Assembly: GCA_030064795.1 (NCBI GenBank)
Contig: JASJEI010000344.1
Span: 1 to 29,542, forward strand
DNA from: Pleurocapsa sp. MO_226.B13
GTDB taxonomy: Bacteria > Cyanobacteriota > Cyanobacteriia > Cyanobacteriales > Xenococcaceae
DNA length: 29,542 bases
Reading direction: 5' to 3'
Part shown: positions 8,389 through 16,831 of the stretch, piece after piece
Numbering within the stretch: the first letter of the stretch is position 1
Layout of the letters: every line of letters starts with the position of its first letter
The notes under the pieces: generated by a model
Database searches by the model: none
What the model was told of the DNA's origin: nothing
What the model saw: the letters and a program-made list of their open reading frames with translations, nothing else
Program-made: the position numbers and the translations under genes

Positions 8389-9129
8389 ATGAGTGTAGTT
8401 TTAGAAGTAGACAACCAAGTTTATACTGCGGAGGATTTGGTTCCTCTCCTGACTCAGTATCAAATGTTGCCCAAGTTAGCTCAAGAAATTCTAATTGATA
8501 AAGCGATCGCTGGGGTCAAATGTACAGAAGAAGAGAATACCCTAATTTACAATCAGTTTTGCCAGCAGAATCAACTGACTTCAGACGAACAGGTACAAGC
8601 GTGGTTGGATAAGCAGGGAATGAACCGCGAGCAGTTGCAAAATTTAATCACCAAAAAACTCAGACTTGATAAATATAAAGAAATGACCTGGAGTGACCAA
8701 GTTGACGCTCACTTTATCAAACGTAAATCTCAGCTCGACCGCGTGGTTTATTCTTTGATTCGGGTCGAAAAGCCCGAAATTGCTCAAGAATTGTATTTTC
8801 GGATCAAAGACGACGAAAATACCTTTAGTGCCTTAGCAATGGAATATTCTCAGGGAACGGAGGCTCAAACTGGTGGTTTGATTGGTCCTGTAGAAATCAA
8901 TGCACCCCATCCCAAAATTGCGCAGATACTTGCTACTTGTCAGCCAGGACAATTAATCCCCCCAACCCGCGTCGGAGAATGGATAGTAATTATTCGCTTG
9001 GAAAACTATATTTCCGCCAAGCTCGACGAACCGATGCGACAAAGAATGCTCGATGAATTGTTTCGCGAATGGCTGAACAAAACAGCCAAGCAAAAAGTAT
9101 CTTTTTTAACCAGTCCAGTCACCAGTTAG
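8389..9129 (+). CDS. Parvulin-type peptidylprolyl isomerase
   Basis: A SurA/PpiC-like foldase of 246 residues. An N-terminal helical chaperone-like region (1-110) includes a SurA_N-like stretch, EILIDKAIAGVKCTEEE. A parvulin domain spans about 115-207, with FSALAMEYSQGTEAQTGGLIG (split around 146-166) and a closing VGEWIVIIRLENY. No signal peptide is visible, so a cytoplasmic role is likely. It lies 13 bp before the secretion ABC transporter on the same strand, which suggests an operon and possibly a role in handling the exported substrate before translocation. That role is inference. A leader of about 225 bp separates it from ispF. Confidence 0.87.
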   Translation: MSVVLEVDNQVYTAEDLVPLLTQYQMLPKLAQEILIDKAIAGVKCTEEENTLIYNQFCQQNQLTSDEQVQAWLDKQGMNREQLQNLITKKLRLDKYKEMTWSDQVDAHFIKRKSQLDRVVYSLIRVEKPEIAQELYFRIKDDENTFSALAMEYSQGTEAQTGGLIGPVEINAPHPKIAQILATCQPGQLIPPTRVGEWIVIIRLENYISAKLDEPMRQRMLDELFREWLNKTAKQKVSFLTSPVTS

Positions 9130-9142
9130 CTCTACTCGACCT

Positions 9143-12100
9143 ATGACCAATACCAATACCACAAAGGTAGTCGAACAATTTCTTTCTCTTGTTCCGCAAT
9201 TCAATCAACTGTCTCCTGAAGCGATCGCCGATCTGGCTCCAAAATTAAAACCGTTACGGTTTGGGGTTGGAAAAGTGATGATCATGCGCGAAAAAATGCA
9301 GGGTCAGGTGGCAATTATCTCAGAAGGAGAAGTAAGACTACTGGGTTACGATCCGCGCACTAAGATGCCTACTACTTTGGATAAGCTCAAGCCAGGACAA
9401 ATTATTGGCTGGGTCAATCTAGCCAGAGGTTTGCCCTGTGAAACAGCAATGGCAAGTACCGAAGTAGTGTGCCTAGCTTTGGATAATGAAGACTTTTTAG
9501 CTCTGCTCGAACAATACCCCCAGCTAGCGCGACAGTACAAATTCCAGCCCGCTAAAGTTGAAATTTTCGATTTGTTGGGGATTCAATTAGAGCAGCAAGC
9601 CCAGGGTGACTGGGAACTATCCGATTTGGCAAATCGGATGACTGAAGTTGCCGAAGTCTATTATTTACCTCCTGGAGAACATCAGTTAACTTCTGAAGTT
9701 GCGCGTCCTTTAAGCGATCCTAGTTTAGTTTGGCTAGTTAGTGGTGGAGGAGCGATCGCCGATTTTCCTCTCGGTAGTCGTATCGAGCTGACCAAAGACC
9801 GTCAAACTATTACCGTAACTGGAAACAAACCAGCCCGTCTGATCTCTATTCCCAAAGCTCATTGGTTTGAAGGAGAAGACGAAAGTACTATTTTAGACGA
9901 TGCCTTTGGATCTGGACTCAATACACCAGGAATTATTCCTCACTTAGAGTTTGATGAAACTGATTTTGATGATGCGGAAGGATTAGGAGAAGGATATACT
10001 TTCCAGGGCGAGGAAGAACCCGTTGCCACCGAGAAAAAAGACTATCCCTTTGTGCCTGGTAAGACTACCTTAGATTCTGGGGTGGCTTGCTTCCAGATGT
10101 TGAGTAAGTATTTTGGAATGCCTTTTCGTAAAGAGGTAATCAAAAGAGTTTTATCAGAACAATTAGAGCGGACTCCCAACCTATCTTTACCTCTGTGTGG
10201 TGCGGTTTCGGAATTAATGGGACTAAATCCCCAATTAATTAATATTCCCGCTCAGGCAATTACTCGTTTGGAAGGGCCTTGTTTAGTTACCTGGCAAGAC
10301 GGTTTGGCTTTAATATATGAATTAAACGAGACAGAATTAATCATTGCCGTTCCCGAACTAGGGGTACGCCGTTATAAGCCAGAAGACTTTATCGAAACCT
10401 GGGGCGAAGGCGGAGAAGTATTATTACTGAAAAAAACCAAAGAAACCCCCCAAGAAAGATTTGGCTTAAATTGGTTTTTACCCGCACTCAAGAAGTATCG
10501 GCGAGTCCTGATTGAAGTTTTTATTGCTTCCTTTTTTGTTCAGCTATTTCAACTAGCTAATCCATTGATGATTCAGGTAATCATCGACAAGGTAATTAGC
10601 CAAAATAGTCCGAGTACCTTGGGATATTTAGTTTTCTTCCTAATTGTAATTAATATTTTTGAAGCTCTATTGACTACTCTACGGACTTACTTATTTGTCG
10701 ATACCACTAATCGAATCGACTTGTCCCTGGGTTCGGAAATTATCGATCATCTGCTCAGGTTGCCATTACGCTACTTTGAAAGAAGACCAGTGGGCGAGAT
10801 TTCCACTCGGATTAATGAATTGGAGCGCATTCGTCAGTTTCTCACGGGAACAGCTTTAACCGTAGTTTTAGACTGTATTTTTTCGGTGCTATATGTGATA
10901 GTAATGTTCATCTATAGCCCGATTTTAACTGCGGTATCCCTGGCAATTATTCCCGTTTTTATTGCTCTGACTTTAATTTTCTCGCCGACAATTCGCAGAC
11001 AACTGAGAACTAAAGCCGAACGAAACGCCGAAACTCAGTCTTATTTAGTCGAAGTATTGACGGGTATTCAAACAGTTAAAGCACAAAATATCGAATTGCG
11101 ATCGCGCTGGAAATGGCAAGAGCGTTATGCTCGCTATATTTCTACTGGGTTTAAAACCGTAATCACCTCAACTCTAGCTAAATCTGCCAGTGACTTTCTC
11201 AACAAGCTGTCTAGGGTGATCTTGATCGGGATGGGTGCTTATTTAGTCTTAGATGGACAGCTAACTTTGGGTCAATTAATTGCCTTTAGAATTATTGCTG
11301 GTTATGTGACTTCTCCTGTAATGCGCTTGGCAACTCTGTGGCAAAACTTCCAAGAAACCGCCCTATCCCTCGAACGTTTGGCGGATATTGTTGATAGCCC
11401 CGAAGAAGGTGAAGAAGACCGTAATAATATTCCCATGCCTGCAATCAAAGGTAGAGTTAAATATGATAATCTGTCCTTCCGCTTTAAAAATAGTGGGCCA
11501 CTCCAGTTAAAAAATGTTACCGCTGAGTTTGCTCCTGGTACTTTTGTCGCCATTGTCGGGGAAAGTGGTGCGGGTAAGAGTACTATGACTAAGTTGTTGT
11601 CTCGACTCTATGAACCAGAAGGGGGCAGAATCTTAATTGATGGTTACGATATTAATCGTGTAGAACTATATTCTCTGCGTCGTCAGATTGGTGTAGTACC
11701 GCAAGAAACCCTACTATTTGAGGGAACAATTCTCGATAATATTGCCCTAACCAACCCCGATGCTACCACCGAAGAAATTATTGCTGCTGCTCAAATTGCT
11801 GCTGCTCACGACTTTATCATGACGCTACCAAATGGTTATAACACCAGAGTTGGGGAAAGGGGTTCGGCACTATCTGGGGGACAAAGACAGCGGATTGCGA
11901 TCGCTCGTACGATTTTGCAAGCTCCTGCAATGATGGTTTTGGACGAAGCTACTAGTGCTTTGGATTTTTCCACCGAGCAAGAGGTATCTCGTAATCTCAA
12001 AGAAGCCCTCAAGGGACGCACCGTCTTCTTTATTACCCACCGTTTAGGCACAATCAAAAACGCAGATACGATTGTCATGATGGATTCTGGTTCAATTGTC

Positions 12101-12181
12101 GAACGGGGAACACACGAAGAGTTGATGGCGTTGAAAGGACGTTATTGCTATCTCTATCAACAACAAGAGTCTTCTGTATAA
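9143..12181 (+). CDS. HlyB-like type I secretion ABC transporter with N-terminal cNMP-binding and degenerate C39 domains
   Basis: A 1012-residue ABC exporter. Domains in order: a cyclic-nucleotide-binding-like beta roll (about 12-135); a second, more divergent segment of similar type (about 165-242); an acidic linker (about 244-298); a C39 peptidase-like domain (about 300-432); six membrane helices (about 452-725); and an ATPase domain (770-1012). The ATPase has Walker A GESGAGKST (806-814), Q854, the signature LSGGQ (910-914), Walker B MVLDEAT (931-937) and H966. In C39 the catalytic Cys position reads DSG (311-313) instead of DCG, and the usual histidine motif is missing. This indicates a non-proteolytic C39-like domain as in HlyB. 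It resembles Synechocystis Sll1180-type secretion ATPases as I recall them. No membrane-fusion partner is adjacent. Confidence 0.92.
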   Translation: MTNTNTTKVVEQFLSLVPQFNQLSPEAIADLAPKLKPLRFGVGKVMIMREKMQGQVAIISEGEVRLLGYDPRTKMPTTLDKLKPGQIIGWVNLARGLPCETAMASTEVVCLALDNEDFLALLEQYPQLARQYKFQPAKVEIFDLLGIQLEQQAQGDWELSDLANRMTEVAEVYYLPPGEHQLTSEVARPLSDPSLVWLVSGGGAIADFPLGSRIELTKDRQTITVTGNKPARLISIPKAHWFEGEDESTILDDAFGSGLNTPGIIPHLEFDETDFDDAEGLGEGYTFQGEEEPVATEKKDYPFVPGKTTLDSGVACFQMLSKYFGMPFRKEVIKRVLSEQLERTPNLSLPLCGAVSELMGLNPQLINIPAQAITRLEGPCLVTWQDGLALIYELNETELIIAVPELGVRRYKPEDFIETWGEGGEVLLLKKTKETPQERFGLNWFLPALKKYRRVLIEVFIASFFVQLFQLANPLMIQVIIDKVISQNSPSTLGYLVFFLIVINIFEALLTTLRTYLFVDTTNRIDLSLGSEIIDHLLRLPLRYFERRPVGEISTRINELERIRQFLTGTALTVVLDCIFSVLYVIVMFIYSPILTAVSLAIIPVFIALTLIFSPTIRRQLRTKAERNAETQSYLVEVLTGIQTVKAQNIELRSRWKWQERYARYISTGFKTVITSTLAKSASDFLNKLSRVILIGMGAYLVLDGQLTLGQLIAFRIIAGYVTSPVMRLATLWQNFQETALSLERLADIVDSPEEGEEDRNNIPMPAIKGRVKYDNLSFRFKNSGPLQLKNVTAEFAPGTFVAIVGESGAGKSTMTKLLSRLYEPEGGRILIDGYDINRVELYSLRRQIGVVPQETLLFEGTILDNIALTNPDATTEEIIAAAQIAAAHDFIMTLPNGYNTRVGERGSALSGGQRQRIAIARTILQAPAMMVLDEATSALDFSTEQEVSRNLKEALKGRTVFFITHRLGTIKNADTIVMMDSGSIVERGTHEELMALKGRYCYLYQQQESSV

Positions 12182-12244
12182 GAGAGATATTTTTGGGGTT
12201 AGTTAGGTATACTAGCCCTAGTTAGAAGCTGCAATAAATAGATT

Positions 12245-12328
12245 ATGTTTAGCAAAATCGGTAAATGGGAGTTAATCTTCTGGGCAATATTTTTGGGGAT
12301 TAGCGTAGCCACTATCCTCAAATATTAG
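12245..12328 (+). CDS. Possible 27-residue single-helix membrane peptide
   Basis: An ATG-initiated ORF encodes a 27-residue peptide: a short polar N-terminus (MFSKIGKWEL), one hydrophobic helix (IFWAIFLGISVATIL) and KY at the end. The layout is that of a small membrane protein. There is no clear ribosome binding site and I do not recognise a family, so it may be fortuitous. It lies 63 bp after the ABC transporter stop. Confidence 0.3.
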   Translation: MFSKIGKWELIFWAIFLGISVATILKY

Positions 12329-12535
12329 ACTTCTGGCAAAAAAAAATTTGAAATAGCAAAAGTTATTGGTGTTTTGTCATTAATTATTAGTTATTAGTCA
12401 TTTGCATAAAAAGCTAGATACCTAAGAACTCATACAGTCGGTTTACTATTTTAGCGATATCGACGTAATCGCCAAATAACAATGATACGCTAGCTGTTTA
12501 GCGATCATTCATTGTTAATTATTAATTCTCTAAAG
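12329..12535. promoter_or_regulatory. trmH upstream region with a bulged hairpin at 12481-12509
   Basis: AATGATACGCTA (12481-12492) pairs with TAGCGATCATT (12499-12509) across a 6-nt loop, with one bulged A. It lies 27 nt before the trmH ATG. No U-run follows it, so it is more likely a leader structure or operator than a terminator. The rest of the spacer is low-complexity ATTAGTTATTAG-like sequence. Confidence 0.4.
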
Positions 12536-13189
12536 ATGATTCCCAGAAGATATGCAAGAATTAAGCAAGTTCTCGATAAAAGACAACCAGATCTGACGGT
12601 TTTGACCGAAGATGTTCATAAGCCTCATAACCTTTCGGCAATCATTCGTACCTGCGATGCGGTAGGAGTCTATGCCGTTCACGCAGTCAACCGCCATAGC
12701 GATACTCCAACTTTTTCTCAGGTTGCACAGGGAAGCGAGAAATGGGTCAAGCTGTATTCCCACCCCGATCTTAAAACGGCGATCGCACATCTACAGAAAA
12801 GTAATCATAAAATATATGCTGCTCATTTAAGTGAGGTTGCTGTTGATTATCGTCGGGTTGATTATACTCAGCCGACAGCTATTCTTTTGGGAACAGAGAA
12901 ATGGGGTGTTACCGATGAAGCTGCGAATCTAGTAGACGGACATATAATTATTCCCATGCAGGGAATGGTACAGTCTCTTAATGTCTCGGTAGCCAATGCG
13001 GTAATTTTGTTTGAAGCTCAACGTCAGAGATTGGAAGCTGGCTTATATAACCAAGTGCGTCTAGATCCAGAAACTTATCATCAGACAGTTTTTGAGTGGG
13101 GATATCCCGATCTTGCGGATATGTATCGTCGCGAGGGCAAGCCCTATCCTCAATTGGGAGAACAAGGAGAAATCTTAAAAGAGGAATGA
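12536..13189 (+). CDS. trmH: tRNA (guanosine(18)-2'-O)-methyltransferase
   Basis: A SPOUT-family methyltransferase, expected to 2'-O-methylate G18 in the tRNA D-loop. With the ATG at 12536 it is 217 residues and begins MIPRRYARI, which aligns with the start of E. coli TrmH. An upstream in-frame TTG at 12512 would add eight non-homologous residues. SPOUT motif 1 is HNLSAIIRT (31-39, with N32 and R38). Motif 2 is LLGTEKWGV (117-125). Motif 3 is IPMQGMVQSLNVSVANA (139-155), forming the trefoil-knot SAM site. The C-terminal region FEWGYPDLADMYRREGKPYP is also TrmH-like. Confidence 0.94.
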   Translation: MIPRRYARIKQVLDKRQPDLTVLTEDVHKPHNLSAIIRTCDAVGVYAVHAVNRHSDTPTFSQVAQGSEKWVKLYSHPDLKTAIAHLQKSNHKIYAAHLSEVAVDYRRVDYTQPTAILLGTEKWGVTDEAANLVDGHIIIPMQGMVQSLNVSVANAVILFEAQRQRLEAGLYNQVRLDPETYHQTVFEWGYPDLADMYRREGKPYPQLGEQGEILKEE

Positions 13190-13268
13190 TTATTTTAGAG
13201 GGAGATCGCGCTGTCAAAGCGAAATCCAATCAAATCTTGTTAAATTTTATTGTCTATCTTTAGTTTTA

Positions 13269-14624
13269 ATGGCGATCGACAGAAGAAAGTTTATCCAATA
13301 TGCCTCTAGCAGCTTGATCGGTACGACATTATTAAACAGTTGCCAAGATAATCATGACCGAAATCTCAACCATCCTAATCTAATTGTTTTGATTGCTGAC
13401 GATTTACGTTGGGACTGTATGGGCAAGTTTAACCGGATTATTCAAACCCCAAATCTCGACCAATTGACCGATCGAGGTGTCGTCTATCTCAATAATTTTG
13501 TAACTACTTCAATTTGTCCTACCAGTCGTGCCAGTATTTTTACAGGTTTATATGCCCGCACTCATGGAATTTGGGATTTTGGTACTGCTTTAACCAGGCA
13601 ACAATGGCGCCAAACCTATCATCATTTACTGAAAAAAGCTGACTACACTATTGGTTTTATCGGTAAATGGGGTCTGGGCGGAGAGTTACCCGAGCGAAAA
13701 TTTGACTATTGGGGTGGGTTTGCCGACCAAGGCAATTACTATACAGATACTAGGCAAGAACACTTAACTAGTTATTTAACTGGTCAAGCAGAAAAGTTTA
13801 TTCAGCAAAACGAGCGTTTTTGTCTGACTCTAAGCTACAAAGCACCCCATGTTGATGATGACCCCAATGAGCCTTTCATACCCGACACTAAATTTGCTCG
13901 ACAATATCAAGATCTAACTATTCCCAGATATCAACAGCCTGGTGATTGGCGATCGCTACCAGAGTTTTTGCAACATACCGAAGCTCAAAATAGATACGAC
14001 CAGCGTTTTAAAACCGAAGAGCTATATCAAAAGTCAGTTAAAAATTACTATCGTTTGGTTTCTGGCATTGACGAATCAATTGGTCGTATCGTTCGAGCGG
14101 TTAAACAGCAAAATTTTACTCGGGATACCTATATAATTTTTACCTCTGACAATGGTTTCTTTTTAGGAGAAAAAGGATTAGCAGGAAAATGGTTTGGATT
14201 TGAACCTGCTATTAGGACACCCTTAATTATCAACTGTCTTAATAAACCTTTATCTCAACCCCAAACAGTCTCAGATATGTCTCTCAATATAGACCTCGCT
14301 CCGACAATTTTAGGTCTGGCAAAGGTTGAGTCCAAAATAGAGTTTCAGGGTAGAAATTTAGCCACAGAGCAAGCACCCCCTAGAGAATGGTGGTTTTACG
14401 AACATCTGTTTGAACATCCTCTGATTCCTGTCAATGTTGGTATTAGAAGTCTGCAATACAAATATCTTTTCTTTCCCGAACATAATTACGAAATGTTGTT
14501 TGACCTAGAGCAAGACCCCCAAGAAAACATTAATCTAGCTCAAAACAATGACTATCAACAGATAACTAGCCAATATCGCCAGCTAGTAGAGCAATCCGAA
14601 CAAAAATTAAGCCAATGGTCCTAA
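13269..14624 (+). CDS. Sulfatase, Tat/lipoprotein-type export signal
   Basis: An alkaline-phosphatase-superfamily sulfatase of 451 residues. The N-terminus DRRKFIQYASSSLIGTTLL carries a twin-arginine motif, and LNSC (22-25) reads as a lipobox, so export as a Tat lipoprotein is likely. Catalytic features: D44-D45 (metal); the formylglycine motif region ICPTSRASIFTGLY with C83 and R87; K133 in GKWG; H194 in KAPH; D294-N295 in TSDNGFF; K307 in LAGKW. The motif is C-P-T-S-R, so the third position is T rather than the consensus P or A. The C-terminus, with LFDLEQDPQENINLA, matches arylsulfatase and choline-sulfatase-like enzymes. The likely substrate is a sulfate ester of a polysaccharide or small molecule; this is unresolved. 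Its stop codon overlaps that of the convergent methyltransferase. Confidence 0.9.
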   Translation: MAIDRRKFIQYASSSLIGTTLLNSCQDNHDRNLNHPNLIVLIADDLRWDCMGKFNRIIQTPNLDQLTDRGVVYLNNFVTTSICPTSRASIFTGLYARTHGIWDFGTALTRQQWRQTYHHLLKKADYTIGFIGKWGLGGELPERKFDYWGGFADQGNYYTDTRQEHLTSYLTGQAEKFIQQNERFCLTLSYKAPHVDDDPNEPFIPDTKFARQYQDLTIPRYQQPGDWRSLPEFLQHTEAQNRYDQRFKTEELYQKSVKNYYRLVSGIDESIGRIVRAVKQQNFTRDTYIIFTSDNGFFLGEKGLAGKWFGFEPAIRTPLIINCLNKPLSQPQTVSDMSLNIDLAPTILGLAKVESKIEFQGRNLATEQAPPREWWFYEHLFEHPLIPVNVGIRSLQYKYLFFPEHNYEMLFDLEQDPQENINLAQNNDYQQITSQYRQLVEQSEQKLSQWS

Positions 14625-15346
14625 TTTTGAGGCAGATAAAACTCTAACATTTGCTGATTTCGGGGATGTTGCCACTCGCCAATCAAATTGACCTCTAAAC
14701 CTGCCAAACGGGCCATCCAAGACATTTCTTCCAAGGAATAATGAAACGGATCTCTATCGTAGTTAGTGGTAATGCCACCAGGCTGGTGAGCTATTTGAGC
14801 AATATGAGCCGAGGTTGGGGCGACAAAAAAAGTTGAGTAATATTTACCTTGGGGAGCAAGGTTTCTTTGTACTTCTGACAGACAACGAATAATGATATTC
14901 ATTGGCAAATGAGTAAACAAAGATATAGAGACCATAAAATCAAATTGCTGCTGAAATCGAGCGATCGCAAACTGGTCGTCAACTAGTAAATGAGGTTTTT
15001 TAGCTTCTAGTTGAGCCAGTCTCACTTCATGCCAAGCTGCCTTAATTAAAGAGGCATTAATATCCAAACCGTAATAGTTATTTGCCTGTAGATATTGAAT
15101 AAAATGAATTCCTCCTCTCAGACAGCCACAGCCAATATCTAAAAGCTTGTGTTGGGGTTGTAAACCTCGAGCGAGTAAAAAATTAAATTGCAGTTGACCA
15201 ATTTCTGACCATTTTCCGCCGATAAAATCTCGATGCTTGTTGTTGAGAATATCAGAATCAGATAACTCTTCGCCGTAGGAGTTGATACCCGACATGAGAT
15301 TGTTCTGATTTGAGGTTTTGATTAAGGCTTTGAATTTGTTGAGCAT
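14621..15346 (-). CDS. SAM-dependent methyltransferase
   Basis: A 241-residue class I methyltransferase. Motif I is LLDIGCGCLRGGIHFIQYL (68-86), and the strand-2 region is YYGLDINASLI (91-101). A middle segment, DFMVSISLFTHLP, resembles motif IV. The N-terminal 60 residues are polar and contain FIGGKWSEIGQLQFNFLLARG, a block also found in uncharacterised methyltransferases near glycosylation genes. The substrate is unknown. The 3' end overlaps the sulfatase gene by 4 bp tail to tail. Confidence 0.85.
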   Translation of the reverse strand: MLNKFKALIKTSNQNNLMSGINSYGEELSDSDILNNKHRDFIGGKWSEIGQLQFNFLLARGLQPQHKLLDIGCGCLRGGIHFIQYLQANNYYGLDINASLIKAAWHEVRLAQLEAKKPHLLVDDQFAIARFQQQFDFMVSISLFTHLPMNIIIRCLSEVQRNLAPQGKYYSTFFVAPTSAHIAQIAHQPGGITTNYDRDPFHYSLEEMSWMARLAGLEVNLIGEWQHPRNQQMLEFYLPQN

Positions 15347-15492
15347 TTTTTACTTGTATATGATGATGGCGCAAATTGTAGACTAATTTTAGTAAAAACT
15401 AGCAAATTACTACTATTACTAAATGCTCAAAGCCAGAGAGCTAAAGAATTATAAATTGTTGAACGATGAGGGGCTGCGATATGAGATTTTAA

Positions 15493-15520
15493 AAACAGAT
15501 CTTATAAATAATAAACAGAT
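15493..15520 (+). promoter_or_regulatory. Direct repeat AAACAGAT x2 before por
   Basis: AAACAGAT occurs at 15493-15500 and 15513-15520, a 20-bp period (about two helical turns). The second copy ends 9 bp before the por ATG. It could be a regulator site for a light- or oxygen-responsive gene, but in an AT-rich leader it may be coincidence. Confidence 0.25.
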
Positions 15521-15526
15521 TTTTAA

Positions 15527-16498
<972 letters not shown>

Positions 16499-16615
16499 CT
16501 ACAAGTGCAGAAGTCAGGAAGCAGAGGAGGCAGTGGGGCAGGGGAGGCAGAGGGAACTCGGAGACTTGGGGGCTTGGGGAGATAGGGAAGAAATAAAGAC
16601 TAAGAACTAACTCCT

Positions 16616-16643
16616 GTAGGGACGTGACCTAGTACGTCTCTAC
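16616..16643. repeat. Dispersed hairpin GTAGGGACGT / ACGTCTCTAC
   Basis: GTAGGGACGT (16616-16625) pairs with ACGTCTCTAC (16634-16643), with one G-T wobble and an 8-nt loop. A sister copy with the same arms is at 21953-21984. Both copies sit beside GAACTCC heptamers, so they form a composite repeat family. Confidence 0.7.
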
Positions 16644-16676
16644 GAACTCCGAACTCCGAATTCCGAACTCCGAACT
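16644..16676. repeat. Heptamer tandem repeat (GAACTCC)n, about 4.7 copies
   Basis: There are four full copies of GAACTCC at 7-bp spacing from 16644 (the third is GAATTCC), followed by a partial copy. This is the class of short tandemly repeated repetitive (STRR) heptamers known from cyanobacteria. Another array is at 21425-21450. Confidence 0.85.
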
Positions 16677-16693
16677 AAATTGGGGATATGACA

Positions 16694-16804
16694 CTATATT
16701 GCCTTAAAATATCTGTTGGGTTTTCGATCGGGCTGGTAAATGTGCGATCGCCAAAACTCTTGAGGTTTTACTAAAGCTTGTTCTGCTACAACCTTCGCTC
16801 GATC
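16694..16804 (-). pseudogene. Coding-like remnant, 36 codons without a start
   Basis: The minus strand is open for 36 codons with strikingly protein-like content (KPQEFWRSHIYQPDRKPN) and ends in TAG at 16694-16696. There is no ATG, GTG or TTG in frame before the preceding stop. It follows the RND gene stop by about 27 bp and happens to share its frame. It may be the tail of a deleted gene. I do not recognise the family, and chance is not excluded. Confidence 0.3.
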
Positions 16805-16831
16805 TCAAAATTAATTTGGTTCACTACTAGT

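Larger units (their letters stand above)
16499..16831. other. Repeat-filled spacer after por
   Basis: This convergent spacer holds, in order, a G-rich tract (16517-16590), a hairpin (16616-16643), heptamer repeats (16644-16676) and a short coding-like remnant on the minus strand (16694-16804). The G-rich tract has several runs of 3-5 G on the plus strand, with shared strings such as GGGGAGATAGGGAAG. A related tract lies between recA and obgE. Confidence 0.6.
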
